From Desulfobacteraceae bacterium (GTDB lineage Bacteria > Desulfobacterota > DSM-4660 > Desulfatiglandales > Desulfatiglandaceae): a stretch of 5,554 nt of DNA. Under the pieces are notes generated by a model that did not search any database, was not told the origin of the DNA, and saw nothing but the letters and a program-made list of their open reading frames with translations. Location: positions 1 to 5,554 of the forward strand of contig JAUUWD010000130.1 in NCBI GenBank assembly GCA_030589225.1, in the 5' to 3' direction. Below, one piece after another: positions 1-4,931 of the stretch (its first letter is position 1; each line of letters starts with the position of its first letter). The position numbers were made by a program, and so were the translations under genes.

Positions 1-650
1 TAGTTCTCGTTCCGAACAAACACGATCCGATCGCCAGCTACCCACTCCTTGAGGACGTAGGGCCCGGCGCCCACCGGTTTTCTGCGCACGTCTTCGCCGT
101 ATTTGAAGAGGGCCGTCGGGGAGATGGGCGAGAATATCACCATGGTAAGGCTCGGGCCGAACGGGGCGAAGGCATATTTGAGCTTGATCTGGATGGTGTA
201 GTCATCGACGATGAAAACCTCTTCCATCATGGCGATAGAGAAGTGCAGCGGCACACGGGTTTTCCATTGCTTTCTCTTCAAGGCCCGGTCAAGGGTCAGC
301 TTCATGGCCAGGGCGTTAAATGCCGTGCCGTCGCTGAACTTGACGCCCTTCCTGAGATGGACGGTGTAGGTCAGTCCATCCTTGGAGACCTCGTACTTGG
401 TCGCAAGGCGCGGCTCCAGCTTCAGGTCCGGGGTCTGGTAGAAGAGGGTGTCGCAAATCAACTCGGACATATTAATGGGCAGGGTTGTGGTGTGCTCCTG
501 GGGGTGCAAGGTGTCGGCGTCTATGCCAATGCCGATCCTGAGCTCCTTGATCTCTGCCCGGGCGTTGGACGGGGTAAGGTACAACCCCAATCCAGCGATC
601 AGTACGGATACAACAATAAGGTTTTTCACACGCATTCTGATGTTTTTCAT
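1..650 (-). CDS. Family 5 peptide/nickel ABC transporter substrate-binding protein, 3' end outside window
   Basis: Periplasmic binding protein expected to capture oligopeptides, dipeptides or nickel-type ligands for an ABC importer. The first 216 codons are present; the family usually has 500 or more residues, so over half is off the left edge. Seen: a Sec signal peptide with basic start MKNIRMRVKN, a hydrophobic core at about 11-26 and an AxA-type site near residue 32 (SNARA then EIKE). No lipobox cysteine follows, so a soluble periplasmic protein is expected. Family 5 hallmarks are LATKYEVSKDGLTYTVHLRKG (first part, about 82-101), the following VKFSDGT, and PVGAGPYVLKEW (192-203), matching the P-x-GTGPY region. 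The start is ATG at 650, with GGAGG six bases upstream. It lies 30 bases after the amidohydrolase stop, so the two are probably co-transcribed; permease and ATPase genes would be expected further left. Substrate cannot be read from this part. Confidence 0.93.
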   Translation of the reverse strand, partial: MKNIRMRVKNLIVVSVLIAGLGLYLTPSNARAEIKELRIGIGIDADTLHPQEHTTTLPINMSELICDTLFYQTPDLKLEPRLATKYEVSKDGLTYTVHLRKGVKFSDGTAFNALAMKLTLDRALKRKQWKTRVPLHFSIAMMEEVFIVDDYTIQIKLKYAFAPFGPSLTMVIFSPISPTALFKYGEDVRRKPVGAGPYVLKEWVAGDRIVFVRNEN

Positions 651-680
651 GGTACTCCTCCTTTGTTTAATGGTTCTTAA

Positions 681-1874
681 CTACTCTCCTTTCACCAATT
701 TTCCGCCCTGCATGACCAGGCGGATGGCCTCCCCATTAAGCAGGAGACCAACATCTTCCAGCGGATTGCCATCCACTACAATCAGGTCGGCCAGCTTGCC
801 TTCCTCAATGGTGCCCAGTTCCTTGTCAAGTCCCAGGACCTGAGAGGCTATCCGGGTGCCCGACTCGATAGCTTCCATGGGTGAAAAGCCCCTTTCCACC
901 AGAAGCCTTACCTCTATCAGGTTCTCACCGTGCAGGTTGAAAGGCGTCCCAGCATCAGTCCCCATGGCCACGCGGACACCTGCCTCGTGGGCCATGCGGA
1001 CACTTTTTAGGTGAAAGGGCTTGACCTGGAGGGTCTTTTCCACTGCAAAGGCAGGTATCCCCGCTTCAACCCCCTTACTGTCTATGTTATACAAGGCCGA
1101 GATGGTTGGGATCAAAGGGATATCGTGCTTTACCATCAGTGAGACAGCTTCCTCATCCAGGTAGACCCCGTGCTCAATGCTGTCGATTCCGGCCCGAAGG
1201 GCATTGAGGATACCCTTGGTTCCCATGGCATGGGTGGCCGTTTTTTTGCCTGCCTTGTGGGCTTCCTGGATTCCAGCATGAAGCTCCTCCTCTGTGAGTT
1301 GCTCACTGCCGGGCTCCACAGCGGGTGTCATTACGCCCCCGGTAGCCATGAACTTAACGATGTCCGCACCGGCCTTAATCTGCTCGCGTGCAGCCTTCCG
1401 CACCTCATCGGGACCATTAGCTTCTCGGCCTATCTGCCACCCGTGCCCGCCGGTCATACAGATCAACTGCCCGCTAACCAGCATCCTGGGGCCCGGAATT
1501 AATCCGGACTGGACGGCCTGTCTGAGGACCAGATCAACCCCATTCCTTCCGCCCATATCACGAACCGAGGTGACACCGGCCATCAATGTCTGCTTGGCGA
1601 ACTGCGCTGCCTTTATGGCGGTCATGGTCAGCGGTTCGGCCAGAACCGTGGTTATGGGGTCAGGGCTGGCATCCATGCAGAGGTGGACATGAGAATCAAT
1701 AAAACCAGGCAAAAGGGTTCGACCGTCCAATGGAATCCTTCGGGCATCCTTGGGGATAGCGACATTCCCCTCGGCTATCTTCACAATTCTCTCTCCTTCT
1801 ACGAGAACAGTCGCATGTTCCAGGATCTGGCCATCCCCTTTAATAACAGGGCCGTCCACAAAAGCAGTAATCAT
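681..1874 (-). CDS. Metal-dependent amidohydrolase, imidazolonepropionase/prolidase-like (dipeptidase-type)
   Basis: A 397-residue cytoplasmic TIM-barrel hydrolase of the amidohydrolase superfamily, closest in layout to the imidazolonepropionase-related / Xaa-Pro dipeptidase group (COG1228-like). Seen: N-terminal beta-sandwich, then PGFIDSHVHL with metal ligands H62 and H64. GADIVKFMATGG carries K174, the likely carboxylated bridging lysine. THAMG supplies H215, IEHG supplies H235 and MGTDAGTP supplies catalytic D307. The C-terminal GTIEEGKLADLIVVDGNPLED is the usual sandwich return. All key residues are present and length is normal, so it should be active. No signal peptide is seen. Start: ATG at 1874 has GGAG seven bases upstream and begins right at the conserved domain. 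The frame stays open another 110 codons, but that extension has no family match and overlaps the divergent gene. Neighbours suggest cleavage of imported dipeptides or related amides; exact substrate is inference. Confidence 0.93.
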   Translation of the reverse strand: MITAFVDGPVIKGDGQILEHATVLVEGERIVKIAEGNVAIPKDARRIPLDGRTLLPGFIDSHVHLCMDASPDPITTVLAEPLTMTAIKAAQFAKQTLMAGVTSVRDMGGRNGVDLVLRQAVQSGLIPGPRMLVSGQLICMTGGHGWQIGREANGPDEVRKAAREQIKAGADIVKFMATGGVMTPAVEPGSEQLTEEELHAGIQEAHKAGKKTATHAMGTKGILNALRAGIDSIEHGVYLDEEAVSLMVKHDIPLIPTISALYNIDSKGVEAGIPAFAVEKTLQVKPFHLKSVRMAHEAGVRVAMGTDAGTPFNLHGENLIEVRLLVERGFSPMEAIESGTRIASQVLGLDKELGTIEEGKLADLIVVDGNPLEDVGLLLNGEAIRLVMQGGKLVKGE

Positions 1875-2157
1875 TTTTTTTCTCCGGCGATGAGGTTCCT
1901 CCTGTAGATGCTCCTTAAAATATTGATTATTTATTAATAACATACATAGTCCAGTTTTGCACCTTTTTTTTGGCCAGCGAATAATATGGGCAAAAGATGC
2001 CTCACTTTTGATATCATTACTGTTTTCCATTGATCCTTTGGGTAGAAATGTGCCATAGTTTCGGGGCCCAGGCGGATCATAAAAATGTACACTCACGTTT
2101 TTTGAGGTAAAGTGCCGCCTTTTTTTAAACAACCACAATATCTTGCGAGGTCTTAAC
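1875..2157. promoter_or_regulatory. Divergent intergenic region between amidohydrolase and M20 peptidase genes
   Basis: This 283-base AT-rich spacer must hold the promoters for both the leftward amidohydrolase operon and the rightward M20 gene, so shared control is likely. It contains T runs near 1964-1971 and 2119-2126 and a perfect ten-base palindrome TTATTAATAA at 1931-1940. That palindrome sits within the best leftward promoter candidate and could be an operator. For the rightward gene the best match I find is weak: TTGATC at 2030-2035 with CATAGT at 2054-2059, 18 bases apart. No convincing small gene or riboswitch fold is visible. Confidence 0.5.
1926..1953 (-). promoter_or_regulatory. 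Candidate sigma70-type promoter for the amidohydrolase / binding-protein operon
   Basis: Read on the minus strand, TGGACT (1953-1948, 4 of 6 to the -35 consensus) and AATAAT (1931-1926, 5 of 6 to the -10 consensus) are 16 bases apart. Transcription would begin near 1919, giving a leader of about 45 bases before the ATG at 1874. The region is AT-rich, so chance matches are likely; this is a prediction by eye only. Confidence 0.3.
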
Positions 2158-3321
2158 ATGTTGGATATCAAACAGTTAGTGAACGAACACAAAGATCTTA
2201 TCACTAATACCCGGAGGGACTTGCATCGTATTCCAGAAACCGCCTACACGGAGAAGAAGACCTCCGCTTATGTTGCTGAATACTTGAACAGCGAAGGGCT
2301 TGAAGTACAGACGGGAATTGCTCAGTACGGCGTGGTGGGATTAATGCCTACGGGAAGGCCCGGCCCGACCCTGATGATTCGTGCCGACATGGATGCACTC
2401 CCCATTACTGAAGAAACAGGGCTTCCTTTTGCTTCAACCCATGAAGGCGCGATGCATGCGTGTGGCCATGACGCACATATGGCCATTGTCTTGGGTACGG
2501 TGACAGTCCTCAATAAGATCAAGGACAAACTGAAGGGGAATATCAAGTTTCTGTTCCAGCCTGCCGAAGAAGGGCCTGGTGGCGCCAAACCCATGATCGA
2601 TGAAGGTGTTATGGAAAATCCAAAGGTGGACTATTCGTTAGGGTGCCATGTGTGGCCGGAAATTCCCGAAGGGACCATAGGCGTGAAGGCAGGGCCGATA
2701 CTGGCGGCCATGGATCGTTTTGACATAAAAATAGTGGGAAGAGGGGGGCATGGCGCCATGCCTCATTTGTGCATCGATGCACTGGAAGTGGGTACCCAGG
2801 TTATCAATGCCCTTCAACGGATTGTTAGCCGGCACATGAACCCCCTGAAACCGACGGTGGTCACGGTTGGCAGCTTCCAGGCAGGCAGCACTTTTAATGT
2901 CATCCCTGGGCAAGCACACATGTCCGGCACCACGAGGACTTTTGATACGGATATTTGGAATTCATGGGAAGAGCGCATGGATAAAATTGTTCGCGGTGTT
3001 TGTGAATCAATGGGCGCGGAGTATGAACTGAAATATATCCGGGGATACCCTACCACCATCAACGATGAATCCATGACCGAACTGATTTACCGTTGCGCTG
3101 AAAAGGTTGCGGGGAAAGAGGGGGTGGTTGAACCCGAGCGATCGCTGGGTGGGGAGGATATGGCATTCTATCTGGAAAGATCAAAGGGATGTTTTTTTGC
3201 CCTCGGCGTGGGCCGTGAAGGATGTGCACCCATCCACAACCCGAAATTTGACTTTAATGAGAATGTCCTTGTGCTGGCCGCGGAAATTTATTGCTGGGCC
3301 GCCCTGGAATTGCTAGGGTAA
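2158..3321 (+). CDS. M20D-family metallopeptidase (hippurate / N-acyl-amino-acid hydrolase type amidohydrolase)
   Basis: A complete 387-residue cytoplasmic metal-dependent amidase that should release an amino acid from an N-acyl, N-benzoyl or similar conjugate, or cleave a small peptide. Seen: DLHRIPE near 21-27, RADMDALPI (75-83), and the metal site MHACGHDAH with C102 and H104. FQPAEEGPGG carries E137 and E138, CHVWP gives H164, and PIHNPKFDF gives H360. The inserted dimerisation domain begins near 185 and carries GRGGHGAMPH (195-203). This cysteine-containing set of ligands is typical of the M20D subgroup (hippuricase, N-acetyl-diaminopimelate and auxin-conjugate hydrolases). Length is normal and all key residues are present. 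Start: ATG at 2158 has GAGG seven bases upstream; an in-frame TTG at 2143 is less likely. It faces away from the amidohydrolase operon, which suggests joint control and peptide or acyl-amino-acid scavenging. Exact substrate is unknown. Confidence 0.95.
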   Translation: MLDIKQLVNEHKDLITNTRRDLHRIPETAYTEKKTSAYVAEYLNSEGLEVQTGIAQYGVVGLMPTGRPGPTLMIRADMDALPITEETGLPFASTHEGAMHACGHDAHMAIVLGTVTVLNKIKDKLKGNIKFLFQPAEEGPGGAKPMIDEGVMENPKVDYSLGCHVWPEIPEGTIGVKAGPILAAMDRFDIKIVGRGGHGAMPHLCIDALEVGTQVINALQRIVSRHMNPLKPTVVTVGSFQAGSTFNVIPGQAHMSGTTRTFDTDIWNSWEERMDKIVRGVCESMGAEYELKYIRGYPTTINDESMTELIYRCAEKVAGKEGVVEPERSLGGEDMAFYLERSKGCFFALGVGREGCAPIHNPKFDFNENVLVLAAEIYCWAALELLG

Positions 3322-3433
3322 GGTAGTATTTAGGGCTTTCCCCAATTAGCCTCCGGCCCGCCTATGAGTTTCCCATGGTTCCCTGGGCATGCGTTGCCGT
3401 CTTTCTACCAGCCTTTGCTTTACCGGTCAAGGG

Positions 3434-3486
3434 TATAGATCTGGCCGCTGAAGAAGGCTGGATTTCCGTAAAAACCCAGATCTATA
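3434..3486. repeat. Perfect 11-base inverted repeat with 31-base spacer
   Basis: TATAGATCTGG at 3434-3444 is exactly complementary to CCAGATCTATA at 3476-3486. Outside the perfect arms, a CCGGTC or CCGG-containing match recurs at similar but not identical distance on both sides, so the original symmetry may have been longer. The right arm has no T run after it, so it does not look like an intrinsic terminator. It could be a transposon-related end or a cruciform; its role is unknown. Confidence 0.6.
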
Positions 3487-3550
3487 TCGAGTGTTTTGCC
3501 GGTCTTTTGCCCATGGTCTTGCCAAAGACTTACAGCAGGATCAACAGCGG

Positions 3551-3572
3551 TTCAATGGACAAAGCCATTGAA
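3551..3572. repeat. Perfect 8-base stem, 6-base loop hairpin
   Basis: TTCAATGG and CCATTGAA are perfectly complementary around the loop ACAAAG. The hairpin contains the stop codon that ends the decayed transposase frame on the minus strand. It lacks a following T run on either strand, so it is not a typical terminator. It may be part of whatever sequence replaced the body of the transposase gene. Confidence 0.55.
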
Positions 3573-3629
3573 ATGTTTTAGGATTTGGCTATCCCGATCG
3601 TTAGCATCAAGTCTTGCCTGCCTGGGCAT
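3552..3629 (-). pseudogene. 5' remnant of a REP-associated tyrosine (Y1, IS200-like) transposase
   Basis: The minus-strand frame starts at ATG 3629 with AGGAGA seven bases upstream and reads MPRQARLDA before turning into unrelated residues and stopping after 25 codons. From family knowledge, RAYT / Y1_Tnp transposases very often begin with M-[AP]-R-[QK]-A-R-[LI]-D followed by a [VI]-x-RG motif and HxH. Here only the first nine residues fit; the catalytic HxH and tyrosine parts are absent. The lost homology begins near 3602. The good ribosome binding site and a promoter-like pair upstream support an originally real gene start. It is inactive, as no catalytic region remains. The match is short, so a chance resemblance is possible, but the ribosome binding site plus motif makes it credible. 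Confidence 0.6.
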
Positions 3630-3659
3630 AGCCACTTCTCCTAATCAACAATTTAATTC

Positions 3660-3688
3660 TCAGTATCGTGTTTATTCAATATAGTCAA
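3660..3688 (-). promoter_or_regulatory. Candidate promoter left over from the transposase remnant
   Basis: On the minus strand TTGACT (3688-3683, 5 of 6 to the -35 consensus) is followed 17 bases later by TACTGA (3665-3660, 3 of 6 to the -10 consensus). Transcription would begin about 25 bases upstream of the remnant's ATG. The spacing is ideal, but the second element is weak. Confidence 0.3.
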
Positions 3689-3765
3689 CAACGTATTTTT
3701 GCGTGGCCCGATACATCATCCCAGCCGCAAAGATACCTCCGGTCTATAAATAGTATCTATGCAGT

Positions 3766-4434
3766 CTATAAACATTTATTCGCTGAAAGCGGGATATCGC
3801 TCACAAGTTGTTGGCATTGACCGGTACCAACCTTATTCGTGCTATCGCCAATTAGCTGAAAATTATCTAACTGCACCCGGCATCGGTGCGCCCTATCCTT
3901 GAAACCTTTTAATTTTGCATCAATTTCCGTCTGCTTGCCACACGCTTGTATGCTTTCTTCTATATCCTCGAGAAGCAGAAGATTTTCCCTTTTGATTATT
4001 TCTATCGAATTCGAAAGCGCCTTCATCATTGCATTAATCTGTTTTGCTTCATTTTTTAGAAAATCGCCTTTTCTCAGATAAACTTTCCTGGTAAAATCGC
4101 TTTCAGATATTCTTGCAATTGTTCTTCCAATGTTAACCAAAGGACCGCAGAATTTGTGAGTAAGTATTATAAAATGAAAAAATGATATGACCATAATAAA
4201 AAGGCTGGCTATTGATAACCGCTCCAGTAATACGATAAACATTGTAGCGGAAAAATACTTAACCCATAGGTCGCCTGTTTTAAAAATATCGGTGTAAAAA
4301 GGGGATAGTACGGTTGCAATGAGTGCGACCGCTATCAATAAAATATATGCCAAGTGGGCAACGACCATGGGCCGCTGTAGGTCTGAAGAGATAAAAAAAT
4401 TCCTGAGTTTTCTACGATTCGCATTTGACTCCAT
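3766..4434 (-). CDS. Two-helix inner-membrane protein with HAMP domain and no output domain
   Basis: A 222-residue membrane protein of unknown function. Seen: a basic cytoplasmic N-terminus, membrane helix 1 at about 24-47, a short outside loop (about 48-64) and membrane helix 2 at about 65-92. Then comes a HAMP linker at about 97-145 with the typical P98, the S-E-S-D-F turn near 110-114, E129 and N134-A-M136. A charged helical, probably coiled-coil stretch runs to about 190, followed by a polar tail with scattered cysteines. HAMP domains normally pass a signal from a sensor to a methyl-accepting, kinase or cyclase domain; none is present here, and the outside loop is too small to be a usual sensor. 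Start: ATG at 4434 has GGAGG seven bases upstream; an upstream in-frame TTG at 4440 is too close to that site. It is AT-richer than the M20 gene. It may be a natural orphan HAMP protein or a shortened chemoreceptor; its partner is not visible. Confidence 0.8.
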   Translation of the reverse strand: MESNANRRKLRNFFISSDLQRPMVVAHLAYILLIAVALIATVLSPFYTDIFKTGDLWVKYFSATMFIVLLERLSIASLFIMVISFFHFIILTHKFCGPLVNIGRTIARISESDFTRKVYLRKGDFLKNEAKQINAMMKALSNSIEIIKRENLLLLEDIEESIQACGKQTEIDAKLKGFKDRAHRCRVQLDNFQLIGDSTNKVGTGQCQQLVSDIPLSANKCL

Positions 4435-4593
4435 CTTCAATCCTCCAGTGATATTCAGACAGACAATAAAGTTTTAGTGCCGGATTTGTGTATCTGAATT
4501 ATCGTTGTAAGATATTTCTGTTTCTTGTTTCTCATCATTCTACTATCTCTTTAGTTTTAAATATTTTTAAACGCGGATATGAGAATTTTTTCC

Positions 4594-4682
4594 TTCCGCT
4601 AAAGCACTTGTTTCAGCATATATCGTGCCATTGTATATGTTGCTGTAAATCAGACAAATGCAGGCCCCTCTTTTTAGCGGAA
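4594..4682. repeat. Nested inverted repeat, possible structured RNA or miniature element
   Basis: TTCCGCTAAA (4594-4603) is perfectly complementary to TTTAGCGGAA (4673-4682) across 69 bases. Inside, CAGCATATA (4614-4622) can pair with TATATGTTGCTG (4634-4645) with a three-base bulge. The whole 89-base unit therefore can fold as a long stem with an inner hairpin. It could be a small RNA, or a miniature element with terminal inverted repeats. No target-site duplication is evident to me. Confidence 0.45.
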
Positions 4683-4758
4683 TTTACAAAGTTTGCATAA
4701 AAAATCGTTTGAATCGGACTATCCAGCGCCAGATTCTCCCGTTTCTAATCATATTTAT

Positions 4759-4863
4759 GGCTTCGCCACCGAGATTTTTAAAAAAACATTTTTCAGGCGG
4801 AGCCTAATGCCTCCGGCCTGGCCTAGATGGCCAGTTTTCTAAAGCCTATCCCGGAGGCTTAGG
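4759..4863. repeat. Dense multi-hairpin element with competing stems
   Basis: Several stems share bases. GGCTTCGCC (4759-4767) can pair with GGCGGAGCC (4796-4804), with one G-U pair in RNA. CAGGCGGAG (4794-4802) can instead pair with CTCCGGCCTG (4811-4820), with one bulge. CCTAATGCCTCCGG (4803-4816) can pair with CCGGAGGCTTAGG (4851-4863), with one bulged T. Inside that long stem, CTGGCC/GGCCAG (4818-4823 and 4829-4834) forms a small perfect hairpin. CTAAAGCCT (4839-4847) can also pair with AGGCTTAG (4855-4862). This exceeds what a plain terminator needs and resembles either a REP-type palindromic cluster or an RNA switching between folds. No downstream gene in a suitable orientation makes a riboswitch obvious. 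Confidence 0.6.
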
Positions 4864-4931
4864 TTCAATTTGACCTATCAAAATGGACTATATGGAATGT
4901 TTTGACTCATACATCAGGCTTACGAGGCGAC

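Larger units (their letters stand above)
3322..3765. other. Gene-poor stretch between M20 peptidase and HAMP protein genes
   Basis: No intact gene is supported here. An open plus-strand frame from 3375 to 3581 has no ribosome binding site and no family I recognise. The stretch holds an 11-base inverted repeat (3434-3486), a short perfect hairpin (3551-3572) and a transposase start remnant (3552-3629, minus). A copy of GCCTCCGG lies at 3349-3356. A nine-base direct repeat, GTCTATAAA, occurs at 3742-3750 and 3764-3772, at the end of the HAMP gene. No strong intrinsic terminator follows either flanking gene. It reads as decayed mobile-element or gene debris. Confidence 0.6.
4435..4931. other. 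AT-rich intergenic region with two structured elements
   Basis: About 500 bases with no supported protein gene. It should contain the promoter of the leftward HAMP gene, but I find no convincing -35/-10 pair; GATAAT-like bases exist upstream without a good partner. It holds a nested inverted repeat (4594-4682) and a dense multi-stem element (4759-4863). The open frame 4488-4700 has no ribosome binding site and low-complexity, cysteine-rich content, so it is not called. A 24-codon frame from 4883 also lacks a ribosome binding site. Confidence 0.6.

Noticed and set aside
243..843. Plus-strand open frames opposite the binding-protein and amidohydrolase genes
   Set aside because: They are antisense to well-supported genes with strong family motifs and have no motifs of their own.
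3322..3360. Possible intrinsic terminator after the M20 gene
   Set aside because: Only weak GC-rich complementarity and no T run; not supportable.
3375..3581. Plus-strand open frame of 68 codons with a hydrophobic start
   Set aside because: No ribosome binding site, no family recognised, and an inverted repeat and hairpin run through it; treated as non-coding debris.
3742..3772. Nine-base direct repeat GTCTATAAA, 22 bases apart
   Set aside because: Only two short copies in AT-rich sequence; not enough for an attachment site, iteron or CRISPR call.
4488..4700. Plus-strand open frame of 70 codons with a cysteine-rich patch
   Set aside because: No ribosome binding site, low-complexity composition, and it spans the nested inverted repeat.
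4695..4750. TTTGAATC...GATTC stretch that superficially recalls a tRNA T-arm
   Set aside because: No acceptor stem, anticodon arm or CCA-compatible layout around it.
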